The translations under genes were made by a program, and so were the position numbers. The notes under the pieces were generated by a model. The model saw only the letters and a program-made list of their open reading frames with translations. It ran no database searches and was not told the DNA's origin. From assembly GCA_002478265.1 (NCBI GenBank), contig DLNC01000025.1, positions 62,346 through 126,345 of the forward strand: DNA of 64,000 nt, in the 5' to 3' direction. Source of the stretch: Syntrophaceae bacterium UBA7520. GTDB lineage: Bacteria > Desulfobacterota > Syntrophia > Syntrophales > Smithellaceae. Of the stretch, positions 18,197-26,860 are shown in pieces. Position 1 is the stretch's first letter, and every line of letters starts with the position of its first letter.

Positions 18197-20221
18197 ATGA
18201 AAATCAAAAAAATATTCTCGCCGACGACCCTCAGGTTTGATCTGCAAAGCCGTCTGGCTATCGGTTTTCTTGTCGCCACCTGCCTGACGGGAGTTTTTGC
18301 CACGCTGGTAAGTCTCTGGACAATTAACCGCAACACCATCGCGGAAGTGCAAAACAGAGTGCGTCAGGATATCAATACTGCCAAGTTAATCTATAATAAT
18401 AAAATTGAACAGATTAAAGCCGTCATTCAATTTACCGCGGAAGGATCCGATCTGCAGGATCTCATCAGCAGTGATGATTTCTACGGCATGGGTTATATTA
18501 AAGCGCGGATGAGAAAAAGCGTGGACCATAAGACGGAGAATAATCATGCGATACTTGACATGCTGACGCTCGTTGATGCGAAAGGCAGGGTTTTGTACCG
18601 TGCGGGAAACCCCAGGCTGGTGGGAGACAGTCTTCTTCATGATGCGCTTGTAAAAAGATGCATACAAAAAAAGGAACCTGTCGCTTCCACGGAGTTGATG
18701 TCCCTTAAGGATATAGTCAGAGAAAACCCGGCGCTGGCCAAAAGAGCAACCATAGACATTATTAAGACGCCGTTGTCGGCGGAAATTGATAAAACACAAC
18801 TGACGGAAGGCATGGTTATGAAAGCGGCATATCCGGTGATTGACAGGAACAATAATATGCTGCTCGGAGTGCTGGTGGGCGGGGTTTTAATCAATCAGGA
18901 CAATGAAATAGTCGACCGGATTAAACAGACGGTTTATCATGGCGAGAAATACAAAGGCCGGGAAATGGGCGTGGCGACGATTTTTCAGGGAGGAATCAGA
19001 ATATCCACCAATGTCATGACCGAAGAAAACAAAAGAGCGATCGGCACGATTCTCTCCAAGGAAGTATATAATCGGGTTATTGTGGAAGAAAAGGACTGGG
19101 CGGGGAGAGCCTTTGTGGTAAACGACTGGTACATAACAACATATACGCCTATTTTTAATTTAAACAGAAAAATAATCGGCGTTCTTTACACGGGCATTCT
19201 GGAAGCGAAGTATCGCGACATTATGTGGGAGATGATCTGGATTAATCTGGGCATTACCGTCTATGGCATGCTTATCGCGTTTATCATCTCGTTGCGCCTC
19301 GGCAATAATATTATCGAAAGAATAAAAATACTCAAGCGGGCTACCGAAGCCATTGCCTCCGGAAACCTGGATTACAAATTGTCGCCGGATAAGATATCCG
19401 GTTTTAATATGCTTGATGAGGCGTTTAATTACATGGCCAGATCTCTTAAAGAGCATAATGATCAGCTGCAGAGAATGCATCAGCAACTGGCGCGCACCGA
19501 AAAACTGACCGCCATGGGGCAGATGGCCGCGGGCGTGGCGCATGAAATCAATAATCCGTTGGGGGGGATACTTCTTTACAGTAGCCTGGTTCTGGAAGAT
19601 CTTCCTGAAAACAGCCCGCTGCGGGATAACATGCAGAAAATAATTTATCAGGCAAACCGCTGCAAGGATATTGTTCAGGGCCTGCTTGATTTTTCCCGCG
19701 CGCCCACGGGTGAAATGGCTCCCCTGCAGATAAACCAGGTGGTCAGCACTTCTTTAAGTTTGGTAAAAGATCAGGCGATGTTTCACGGTATAAAGATTGA
19801 AAACCGCTTTGCGGATAATCTTCCCGAGGTCATGGGAGACAGGTCCCGGCTGGAAGAAGTGTTTTTGAATCTTTTCATTAACGCTGCCGATGCCATGAAT
19901 GGAAAGGGCAAACTGAATATTACAACTGAGATGAGCAAGAACGATTGCGTGCGTATTTCCATCGCCGATACAGGCAAGGGCGTCAGCAAGGATCTCTTGC
20001 CTCATATTTTCGAGCCTTTTTTCACGACCAAGGAACCAGGACGGGGCACGGGATTGGGCCTTTCCATTGTTTACGGAATCATCAAAAGGCATAAGGGTAC
20101 CATCGATGCCGAAAGCGAAGAAGGAAAGGGCACTACTTTTATCGTTACGTTGCCGGCATACAGGAATAATAACGATATTAAACAAAAGGGACATGTTGTG
20201 GCGGAGCCGAAAATCGGGTAA
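18197..20221 (+). CDS. Sensor histidine kinase with periplasmic Cache-type domain
   Basis: A 674-residue inner-membrane kinase. A first helix (about 20-43) and second helix (about 345-367) bracket a periplasmic region of some 300 residues of double-Cache appearance, the usual small-ligand sensor. A HAMP-like segment (about 368-420), a HisKA domain with H449 (AAGVAHEINNPLGG) and a HATPase domain (NLFINAADAM, DTGKG, GRGTGLGLSI) follow. The HEINNP signature is that of kinases that partner NtrC-type regulators, and one is encoded next. The ligand could be formate or another small acid; this is inference from location. Confidence 0.92.
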   Translation: MKIKKIFSPTTLRFDLQSRLAIGFLVATCLTGVFATLVSLWTINRNTIAEVQNRVRQDINTAKLIYNNKIEQIKAVIQFTAEGSDLQDLISSDDFYGMGYIKARMRKSVDHKTENNHAILDMLTLVDAKGRVLYRAGNPRLVGDSLLHDALVKRCIQKKEPVASTELMSLKDIVRENPALAKRATIDIIKTPLSAEIDKTQLTEGMVMKAAYPVIDRNNNMLLGVLVGGVLINQDNEIVDRIKQTVYHGEKYKGREMGVATIFQGGIRISTNVMTEENKRAIGTILSKEVYNRVIVEEKDWAGRAFVVNDWYITTYTPIFNLNRKIIGVLYTGILEAKYRDIMWEMIWINLGITVYGMLIAFIISLRLGNNIIERIKILKRATEAIASGNLDYKLSPDKISGFNMLDEAFNYMARSLKEHNDQLQRMHQQLARTEKLTAMGQMAAGVAHEINNPLGGILLYSSLVLEDLPENSPLRDNMQKIIYQANRCKDIVQGLLDFSRAPTGEMAPLQINQVVSTSLSLVKDQAMFHGIKIENRFADNLPEVMGDRSRLEEVFLNLFINAADAMNGKGKLNITTEMSKNDCVRISIADTGKGVSKDLLPHIFEPFFTTKEPGRGTGLGLSIVYGIIKRHKGTIDAESEEGKGTTFIVTLPAYRNNNDIKQKGHVVAEPKIG

Positions 20222-20332
20222 AAAATTTATTGTTGCACACTGAGCTTGATTTGGTATTAGCATACAATGCCTAACGTTAGAGGCTGCATAGGCTTAACTT
20301 AAAAAAACGGATTTCTTACGGGAAAAAATCTG

Positions 20333-21685
20333 GTGAAAGAAAAGAAAAATAAAAAAAGCAAGATTCTGATCATTGATGATGAGGAAGTCATCCGTGACGG
20401 TTGCCGGCAGATACTGACACGGCAGGGATATGTCGTGGATTGCGCATCGAACGCGCGGGAAGGTTTAAAACTGGCAGGCAAAGATATTTATGATTTGATT
20501 TTGCTTGATGTGCGCATGCCGGAAATGAGCGGTCTGGATATCCTGAAAAAACTCAAAGCGGAAGATTTCATTGCCGCAAAAATTATCGTTATCACGGGCT
20601 ACGCGACGATTCCTCTGGCCGTGGAGGCAATGCGCTGCGGCGCGGTTAATTTTTTGGCCAAGCCATACACGGCCGGTCAGCTAAGGGACGCGGTCAGCGA
20701 GGCGCTGCACGGTTACGAAAATACGGATGCCCAAAAAGATATCCCGATGCTGATCGGCGTGAGTGATTACATGAAGGAGCTTAAGGATTCCATCAAGCGC
20801 ATCGCGCAGACGGACAGCACGGTGCTGATCACAGGCTTGAGCGGCACGGGCAAGGAACTGGTGGCGCGCACTATTCATCAGTTAAGCAGACGGTCGGACA
20901 AGCCATTCGTGCCCGTCGATTGTTCATCGCTCGCGGAAAACCTGATGGAAAGCGAATTATTCGGGCATGTTAAGGGAGCGTTCAGCGGCGCGACGGAATC
21001 ACGTGAGGGACGTTTTCAAATAGCCGACAAAGGAACGCTTTTTCTTGATGAAATTTCCAATATCAACCTTAACACGCAGGCAAAATTACTGCGGGTGATT
21101 CAGGAACAGGAAGTGCCGCGCGTGGGAAAGTCATCACCGGAAAAAGTTGACGTGCGTCTGATCGCGGCGACGAATAAAGACCTGCGGGCCGAAATCGCGG
21201 AGGGGAAATTCCGCGAAGACCTTTTTTACCGGCTTTCTGTTGTGCTTCTGGATATAAAACCGCTGGCGGAACATAAAACGGACATACTGCCGATTGCCGA
21301 ACATTATCTGGAATACTACCGCAAAAAACATAAAAGTCATGTGCGCTGTTTATCCGAAGAGGCGAAAAAATCGCTGCTTTCCTACAAATGGCCGGGCAAC
21401 GTGCGCGAGCTAAAAAACACAATCGAACGTCTCTGCGTTATGGTTGACCATGATGAAGTGAATTTATCCGATATTCTTTATTATGGGCAGGGTGATGGAG
21501 CCAAGGCCCCGGTGGTCGACGCCACATCCGGCAGGGTGACGCTGGTGGATGTGGAAAAGGAGCATATAGAAAAAGCGCTTGGACATTTTAATTTTCAGAT
21601 TAACAAGACAGCAAACTTTCTCGGCATTGACCGAAAAACCCTCCGGATAAAAATGCGCAATTATGGCATCAAAGCCAAGGAATAA
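20333..21685 (+). CDS. NtrC-family sigma-54-dependent response regulator
   Basis: A 450-residue regulator from a GTG start: receiver (acidic DDEE, phosphoacceptor D59 in LLDVRMP), AAA+ domain with Walker A GLSGTGKE, Walker B GTLFLDE and the sigma-54 contact loop written GAFSGA (usual GAFTGA), and a Fis-type helix-turn-helix at the C-terminus (INKTANFLGIDRKTLRIKM). It is cognate by position to the kinase at 18197. Two sigma-54 elements with a shared upstream palindrome lie within the same locus, one of them just after this gene, so it probably activates both. Its own promoter in the 111-bp gap is not clear; a CTAACGTTAG palindrome at 20271-20280 is present. Confidence 0.94.
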   Translation: MKEKKNKKSKILIIDDEEVIRDGCRQILTRQGYVVDCASNAREGLKLAGKDIYDLILLDVRMPEMSGLDILKKLKAEDFIAAKIIVITGYATIPLAVEAMRCGAVNFLAKPYTAGQLRDAVSEALHGYENTDAQKDIPMLIGVSDYMKELKDSIKRIAQTDSTVLITGLSGTGKELVARTIHQLSRRSDKPFVPVDCSSLAENLMESELFGHVKGAFSGATESREGRFQIADKGTLFLDEISNINLNTQAKLLRVIQEQEVPRVGKSSPEKVDVRLIAATNKDLRAEIAEGKFREDLFYRLSVVLLDIKPLAEHKTDILPIAEHYLEYYRKKHKSHVRCLSEEAKKSLLSYKWPGNVRELKNTIERLCVMVDHDEVNLSDILYYGQGDGAKAPVVDATSGRVTLVDVEKEHIEKALGHFNFQINKTANFLGIDRKTLRIKMRNYGIKAKE

Positions 21686-21699
21686 ATAGTCGTGAAAGC

Positions 21700-21714
21700 G
21701 GGGTGTTTTACCCC
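21700..21714. promoter_or_regulatory. Palindromic activator site (UAS), copy 2
   Basis: GGGGT GTTTT ACCCC, with a further ACCCC half site two bases on (21717-21721). It has the same arms and spacing as copy 1 at 13640-13654. Its centre is about 91 bp upstream of the -12 GC of the sigma-54 element at 21784. Confidence 0.7.
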
Positions 21715-21783
21715 TTACCCCGGGAATCTTAACCGGTTTTGGTAAATTATTCAATAAAATCAGTTATATATATAAAGCAAAAA

Positions 21784-21800
21784 CTGGCATCATATTTGCT
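21784..21800 (+). promoter_or_regulatory. Sigma-54 (-24/-12) promoter before the second receiver/kinase pair
   Basis: CTGGCATCATATTTGCT: GG at 21786-21787 and GC at 21798-21799 with exactly 10 bases between, close to the consensus TGGCAC-N5-TTGC. The ATG of the next gene is 39 bp downstream, with a GGAGGG ribosome site. Confidence 0.85.
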
Positions 21801-21838
21801 CATATTACATATTAAAATATCCATGGAGGGAATTAATC

Positions 21839-22231
21839 ATGACGATTAAGAAAAAAATACTCCTAATAGACGATGATAAGGACTTCTTGTTTGCCACTAA
21901 GCTTATCCTGGAGAAAGGCGGCTATGAGGTGTTCCTGGCCGAAGACGGCAAATCCGGCGTGGAAATGTGGAAATCAATCACCCCTGATTTGGCCATTATC
22001 GATATGATGATGGAAACGTGGGGAGAAGGATTTTCTGTGCTCAACAAAATCCGCGCCACCGAAGCGGGAAAGAACACCCCTTTGTTTATGCTCAGCGCCG
22101 TCGATTTGCAGGGGCCCTACGGGTCGTTTGAGCCGCCACCGGAGTTTCCCAAAGTGAACCGCGTATTGCATAAACCGATAAAAGCCGATGAACTTCTGCG
22201 CATTGTCGCGCAGGAAATAGGCGAAAAATGA
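21839..22231 (+). CDS. Single-domain response regulator (second copy)
   Basis: A 130-residue receiver with DDD at 11-13, phosphoacceptor D55 (IIDMMME) and the conserved lysine in LHKPIK. No output domain. It is closely similar in length and layout to the receiver at 17712, though the loop after the phosphoacceptor differs. It is the first gene behind the sigma-54 element and nearly abuts the hybrid kinase. It may accept phosphate from that kinase. Confidence 0.92.
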   Translation: MTIKKKILLIDDDKDFLFATKLILEKGGYEVFLAEDGKSGVEMWKSITPDLAIIDMMMETWGEGFSVLNKIRATEAGKNTPLFMLSAVDLQGPYGSFEPPPEFPKVNRVLHKPIKADELLRIVAQEIGEK

Positions 22232-22232
22232 A

Positions 22233-23348
22233 ATGTCCGCGAATAATGATAAGCCTTTAATCCTGATCATTGATGACGAAGAAGCGCTGCGCGACGGCTG
22301 CCGTCAGGTTTTGGAAAAAAGCGGCTATGAAGTTATAACCGCCGCCCAGGGGGCCGAAGGGATAAAAATGGCGCGCGAGCGCGTGCCGGACATGGTTTTT
22401 GTGGATCTTAAGATGCCGAATATGTCCGGCATGGAAATAATGGAAATTCTCTCCAAAGATATTCCTGACACAATCCTGGTGATGATTACCGGTTATGCCT
22501 CTATTGTGTCCGCGGTCGAGGCGATGCAAAAAGGCGCTTATGATTACCTGCCCAAGCCTTTCAGCCCGGATCAGCTTCGCGTTTTGACCAAGCGGGGATT
22601 GGAGCACCGCACGCTAAGACTGGAAGCAAAGAAACTCAAAGAAGAAAAAGATTTGATGCAGAAAAACTTTATCACTTTTGTCAGCCATGAAATGCGCTCT
22701 CCTTTGGTGGTGGTTCGCCAGTATTTCGAGACGCTGAAGGAAATTGCCGCGGATAAATTTGATAATGATATAAAAGAAATTATGGAACGCTGTTCAAAGC
22801 GGCTGGAAAATCTCGAAGAGCTCGTTGAGCACTGGCTGGATATCAGCCGTATCGAAAACGGCACGTTCGCGCAGAGAAAAGAAGCGGTCATGCTTTCCAG
22901 CGTAATAAAGCGCGCCATAGAGGAAATGGCGCCTGTTTGCCGTAAAAGAAAAATTACAGTTGAAGCGGATGTTCCCGATAATCTGCCCGCAGTAAAAGGC
23001 GATGAAGAAAGCCTGGTGCGTGTTTTTACCAATTTGATCGGCAATGCCTCTAAATACACGCCGGAGGAAGGAAAAATAAAAATCAGCGTCGAAAAAGACG
23101 ACTATTATATCCGGATAAACGTCACGGATACCGGCTGTGGCATACCGGCTGATAAGCTGCCTTTTGTTTTTGAGCCTTTTTTCCGCGTGAAAGGAAAAGA
23201 GGAAAGGGACAAAGGTTCCGGTCTCGGCCTGGCCTTTTGTAAAAAAATCATGGAATCACATCATGGAAGAATAGAAATGTCTTCAAGGGAGGGCGAAGGA
23301 ACTACCTGCCTCCTTACTTTCCCCGTGGAAGTCGAGACCGGCAAATAA
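22233..23348 (+). CDS. Receiver-histidine kinase (REC-HisKA-HATPase) without membrane segment
   Basis: A 371-residue soluble protein with the receiver first: phosphoacceptor D58 (FVDLKMP), then HisKA with H152 (FVSHEMRSP) and HATPase (NLIGNASKY, DTGCGIP, GSGLGLAF). A receiver ahead of the kinase means its activity is likely set by another kinase, giving a second tier in the relay. It begins 2 bases after the preceding stop. It has no sensor domain of its own. Confidence 0.92.
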   Translation: MSANNDKPLILIIDDEEALRDGCRQVLEKSGYEVITAAQGAEGIKMARERVPDMVFVDLKMPNMSGMEIMEILSKDIPDTILVMITGYASIVSAVEAMQKGAYDYLPKPFSPDQLRVLTKRGLEHRTLRLEAKKLKEEKDLMQKNFITFVSHEMRSPLVVVRQYFETLKEIAADKFDNDIKEIMERCSKRLENLEELVEHWLDISRIENGTFAQRKEAVMLSSVIKRAIEEMAPVCRKRKITVEADVPDNLPAVKGDEESLVRVFTNLIGNASKYTPEEGKIKISVEKDDYYIRINVTDTGCGIPADKLPFVFEPFFRVKGKEERDKGSGLGLAFCKKIMESHHGRIEMSSREGEGTTCLLTFPVEVETGK

Positions 23349-23425
23349 AAACTTAAATATTGAACATAATTCTGATATATGGACAAAAAGACGCGGTGTC
23401 CTGAAGCAGTGCGGCAGATAGTATT

Positions 23426-23641
23426 ATGAAGTATTATGATGAAGACAGTTACCGGTTTCACAAGAAAGACAATCCGGAAAAATGTTTCTGCTGTGGACAG
23501 GGCGCGCCGCGCCTGTTGATTGTGCGTCATGTGGAAAGCCAGATGATGGTTCATCTCTGTCCGGATTGCATGGTGGAGCGCGGCGATGATTATCTTCTGG
23601 ATAACACCAGGCCCTGGCTTGGCCCTCAGAAAAAACCCTAA
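23426..23641 (+). CDS. Small zinc-ribbon protein of unknown function
   Basis: A 71-residue protein with two cysteine pairs, CFCC (20-23 region) and CPDC (about 46-49), likely binding one zinc. It ends the plus-strand regulatory run, 77 bp after the kinase, and is convergent with the crotonase. I do not recognise the family. Coding is supported by the spacing of the cysteine pairs and by the absence of any other frame there. Confidence 0.6.
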   Translation: MKYYDEDSYRFHKKDNPEKCFCCGQGAPRLLIVRHVESQMMVHLCPDCMVERGDDYLLDNTRPWLGPQKKP

Positions 23642-23645
23642 ATTT

Positions 23646-24464
23646 TCATTCAGACAGATCCGGAAAATCCCGCCGTACCGACATTTTCCACTGCGGCGCG
23701 CGTTTTTGCAAAAAAGATTCTATTCCTTCCAAGGCGTCGGGCTGGGTGCAGATCCATTCAAAAATTTTGAATTCCTTTGCGTCAACTTCCGCCACACCTG
23801 TAGTGAGATTATCCCATAAAAGACGCTTGGAGAGCGCTACGGATACAGGCGCGGCTTTGTGAAATTCACGGGCGAGTTCCAGCGCCGCCGGCAGCACCTC
23901 GGCAGCGGGAAGCGCTTTCGAGGCCAGACCCATTTGGGCAAGCTCATCTCCGGTGATCATCCGGCCGGTAAGGAGCAAATCAGCGGCACGGGAAAGCCCC
24001 GCCACTCTGGGCACGATTACGTGTGAGGAGAGTTCAGGCGTGATGCCGCGGCGCACGAAAGCGAACTGAATTTTGGCGTCCTGCGCGACAAAGCGGATAT
24101 CGCAGTTCATGGCAAAAGTTATACCCACGCCGATGGCGTGGCCGTTGATGGCGGCAATCACCGGCTTTCTGATCTGCCAGGGCATCACGGCGGGGAAGGC
24201 CAGTGAATCGCGCCTGGTTTCCTCATCTTGAGTTTCCCCTAGTTTGAAGGCCACATCACCGCTTAAATCCGCTCCGGCGCAGAATGTTTTCCCTGCGCCG
24301 GTAATCACAACCGCGCGCACGACATCGTCTTTATCGGTGGCAAGAAGTGCCGCGCCCATCTCGCGCGCCATCTGCGGCGTCCAACTGTTCATCGCTTGCG
24401 GCCTGTTGAGCGTTATTGTCGCGATGCCATCTTCGATTGTGAATAAAATTTCAGAGTATGCCAT
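23646..24464 (-). CDS. Enoyl-CoA hydratase/isomerase family protein (crotonase)
   Basis: A 272-residue crotonase-fold protein. The oxyanion-hole segments are AGKTFCAGADLSGD (about 55-68) and the later NGHAIGVGITFAMNCDIRF. The start is the ATG at 24464, with GGAGG 4 bases before it; the longer open frame to 24611 lies inside the neighbouring diguanylate cyclase gene and is spurious. Substrate cannot be told from sequence; fatty or aromatic acyl-CoA turnover is plausible in a syntroph. It lies 11 bp after the diguanylate cyclase gene. Confidence 0.9.
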   Translation of the reverse strand: MAYSEILFTIEDGIATITLNRPQAMNSWTPQMAREMGAALLATDKDDVVRAVVITGAGKTFCAGADLSGDVAFKLGETQDEETRRDSLAFPAVMPWQIRKPVIAAINGHAIGVGITFAMNCDIRFVAQDAKIQFAFVRRGITPELSSHVIVPRVAGLSRAADLLLTGRMITGDELAQMGLASKALPAAEVLPAALELAREFHKAAPVSVALSKRLLWDNLTTGVAEVDAKEFKIFEWICTQPDALEGIESFLQKRAPQWKMSVRRDFPDLSE

Positions 24465-24475
24465 ACTACCTCCGT

Positions 24476-26065
24476 TTATTTTGCCGCGACGACGCGATTG
24501 CGTCCCTTGGCTTTGGCGGTGTAAAGAGCGCGGTCGGCGGCATCGAGCAGGCTTTTGTCGTCGTCTCCATGCAGCGGATAGGAAGCCACTCCCGCCGATA
24601 ATGTCATGCACGCCTCATCTTTGCCCGTGTCTATTTTTATTTTGCTGAATTCTTCTCTTAATTGGTCAACGCGCTGTTTGGCTTCCTCCGGTGAGGCCGT
24701 AGGCATGACGATCACGAATTCTTCGCCGCCATAACGGCAGCAGACATCGGTGCTGCGCGTTTTCTTTTGCAAAAGGCTCGCCAGGCTGGTCAGGAAAAGA
24801 TCACCCAGCGCGTGCCCGTAAGTGTCGTTTATGTTTTTAAAATGATCAAGATCGATCATCGCCAGGCTCAGCGGCACGTGTGCGCGGTCGGCATGCGCGA
24901 TTTCACGGTTGAGCGTTTCCTGCAGGAATCTTCTGTTGTAAAGGCCGGTAAGGTGATCTCTGATTGCTTCCTCCTTTAGTTTTATCTGCAGGGTCTCGAT
25001 TTCCGCGATTTTTTGTTTAAGGTTATCGTTGCTTTGTCTTAACGATTTCTCAACTCGTTTTATATTACTTATATCGCGCAAAATGATCAGTCTACCATAT
25101 ATTTGTTTCTTTCTGTCGGCGAGAATGGTTGAGGAAAGCTCTATGATTTTCTTGTCTTGTCCTTTTGATAGAAATTCCAGACGAGGGTCTTTTTTGGCGG
25201 CTATTTGTGAAAGGGCTTCCTGCCATTGGGGAAGTATGGAGGCAACGTCCTTTCCCAGACATTTGTCGATGGTTGTGTCCAGGAATTCTTCGCTCGCTTT
25301 ATTCATATCGAGAATACGGTTCTGTTCATCGAGCACAATCACGCCCGCGGGCATGTTTTCAAAAACCCGGTTGCGGGCGACGGGCACGAGATCAAAAAGC
25401 TGATGGCTTAACTGGGCGTAAGTAAAAATTATTCCCGCCGCGATAAAACCAAGCGGCGAGAAATCGATTTCCCGATATGGGGTAAGCCGGAAGATGGTGA
25501 TAATATTGGCCGTCCAGGCGAGCAATAATCCCAGCAGAATCAGCAGCGCCTGTTTCTGATATATTTGCCGCACGTGCAACCAGTTGAAAAAAAGCATCAT
25601 AGCGCCGATTATCAGCAAGGTATAGGAATAAAAGCTGTGTATCCAAAAGGCGATGCCCAGTATGCCGTTTGTGGTAAAACTGCCGGAAAACCATTTGTGC
25701 CAGGGGTCGGTCCAGACGATGATATTGAATACAACCGGTTCGATAAAAAGCAGGCAGATGGTGAGCTTGTTGATCCAGCCGTCGTATTTGGTGTAGCGTG
25801 AAGCCCATACCAGAAATCCCGCGGGCACCATAACCACGCCCAAAAACATGAGTTTAGACCAGAAATATGGTTCCGGACGATATGCGGCGGAAAGATGAAG
25901 CGCATAGGACAATGTCCAGAAACCCATGCCGATCATCATGATCATTAAGCCCTTGGCGCCGGGAGCGCTGCGCCAGCGCCAGCTGGCTACGACAACCCAC
26001 GTGACGACGGCAAAGGCGGCGAAAAGAATTATATCATAGATAAATACAAATAATTCCGGGGCCAT
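24476..26065 (-). CDS. Membrane diguanylate cyclase (7TM, PAS, GGDEF)
   Basis: A 529-residue protein. Seven to eight hydrophobic helices fill residues 1-220, in the style of the histidine kinase N-terminal 7TM sensor domain. A PAS-like domain (about 225-340, from VFENMPAGVIVLDEQNRIL) and a short coiled coil follow, then a GGDEF domain with DHLTGLYNRRFL and the active-site loop RYGGEEF. The GGEEF form is catalytically competent in known enzymes, so cyclic di-GMP synthesis is expected. Its 5' region carries a large inverted repeat. Confidence 0.93.
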   Translation of the reverse strand: MAPELFVFIYDIILFAAFAVVTWVVVASWRWRSAPGAKGLMIMMIGMGFWTLSYALHLSAAYRPEPYFWSKLMFLGVVMVPAGFLVWASRYTKYDGWINKLTICLLFIEPVVFNIIVWTDPWHKWFSGSFTTNGILGIAFWIHSFYSYTLLIIGAMMLFFNWLHVRQIYQKQALLILLGLLLAWTANIITIFRLTPYREIDFSPLGFIAAGIIFTYAQLSHQLFDLVPVARNRVFENMPAGVIVLDEQNRILDMNKASEEFLDTTIDKCLGKDVASILPQWQEALSQIAAKKDPRLEFLSKGQDKKIIELSSTILADRKKQIYGRLIILRDISNIKRVEKSLRQSNDNLKQKIAEIETLQIKLKEEAIRDHLTGLYNRRFLQETLNREIAHADRAHVPLSLAMIDLDHFKNINDTYGHALGDLFLTSLASLLQKKTRSTDVCCRYGGEEFVIVMPTASPEEAKQRVDQLREEFSKIKIDTGKDEACMTLSAGVASYPLHGDDDKSLLDAADRALYTAKAKGRNRVVAAK

Positions 26066-26082
26066 CAGATACTTTCCGCAGA

Positions 26083-26152
26083 GAAAACAAATATTTATAA
26101 TATGAGACCGACGGGCAGCTAAGGCGCTGATCTTCCGTGCTTATTTGTTTTC
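26083..26152. repeat. Long-spaced inverted repeat upstream of the diguanylate cyclase gene
   Basis: GAAAACAAATA (26083-26093) and TATTTGTTTTC (26142-26152) are perfect 11-base complements separated by 48 bases, 18 bp from the cyclase start. In the 260-bp gap 26066-26325 I also see a 15-base palindrome GCAAATG-C-CATTTGC at 26289-26303 and no gene. The repeat could fold in the 5' leader or bind a regulator. It does not match the cyclic di-GMP riboswitch consensus I know. Confidence 0.5.
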
Positions 26153-26325
26153 TGTTTTAGCCCGATTTTACACGGTTTTTTGGATATATACAAAGGATAT
26201 TTATTCTTTGAGGGGTTTATTGCGCCGACGCAGGCGTCGTCATTTTTTATGTTTTGATCCTGAAATATTGCGTCACGGCAAAATTCTTGCAAATGCCATT
26301 TGCGGCTTTTCGTTAGGCCACTTGA

Positions 26326-26796
26326 TCAGTCAAATAAATATTTTCCCAGGACGAAGAGATATTTAATGATTAGTAGAAAAAAGGTGGCAAGAATTATGCC
26401 GGCGATAATGACAAAAATTAGCTCGTCTATTTTAGCAATTTTTTTGATCAATATATAAGTACCCAAAGGAGCGTTAAGCAAAATTCCGGTGATTGTGCCC
26501 GGCGCGTATTTTTTAAGGACGATGGTCGCGATAAGGTGCGGGAAAAAAACGTTTACAACCATCATCAGAATAAAGCCCAGATAAATATATTTTGCCGCGG
26601 CATAATCAGCGCCGAAGATAAAATACTGGAACGTCAGTAGGTAACCGATAGCGGTGACGATAATCACGGCAAAACGAAACTCGTGGGGGGATACTTCTTT
26701 ATGGTATTTGCGCGCATACTTTGACCAGTTGGGCAGCCACAGCGCTTCTTCGATATTGTGCAGAGAAAATCCCAGCAAAAAAAGTAATTCTATCAT
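26326..26796 (-). CDS. HXXEE-type small integral membrane protein
   Basis: A 156-residue protein with about four to five hydrophobic helices. The N-terminal FSLHNIEEALWLPNW contains the H-x-x-E-E signature of the HXXEE domain family, and a second conserved-looking histidine follows in FFPHLIATI. I use the ATG at 26796, preceded by AGGAA, rather than a TTG further up. The family has no assigned function. The next gene upstream has a related HEIESA motif in the same place. Confidence 0.75.
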   Translation of the reverse strand: MIELLFLLGFSLHNIEEALWLPNWSKYARKYHKEVSPHEFRFAVIIVTAIGYLLTFQYFIFGADYAAAKYIYLGFILMMVVNVFFPHLIATIVLKKYAPGTITGILLNAPLGTYILIKKIAKIDELIFVIIAGIILATFFLLIIKYLFVLGKYLFD

Positions 26797-26860
26797 GTGT
26801 TTTATATTCCTCACGTTATGCGCTTGCAATTACGGCTAAGGCTAGCGGCGATTACCACCC

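Noticed and set aside
20253..20270. TTGGTATTAGCATAC as a sigma-54 element before the NtrC-type gene
   Set aside because: GG and the nearest GC pairs are 5 or 14 bases apart, not 10.
24465..24611. N-terminal extension of the crotonase
   Set aside because: It is rich in Arg and lies within the C-terminal coding part of the diguanylate cyclase; a GGAGG site marks the ATG at 24464.
26066..26200. Cyclic di-GMP riboswitch before the diguanylate cyclase
   Set aside because: The conserved core of the known classes was not found on the minus strand.
26225..26238. CGACG-CAGG-CGTCG hairpin followed by T residues as a terminator
   Set aside because: No plus-strand gene ends near it, and the stem is only 5 bp.
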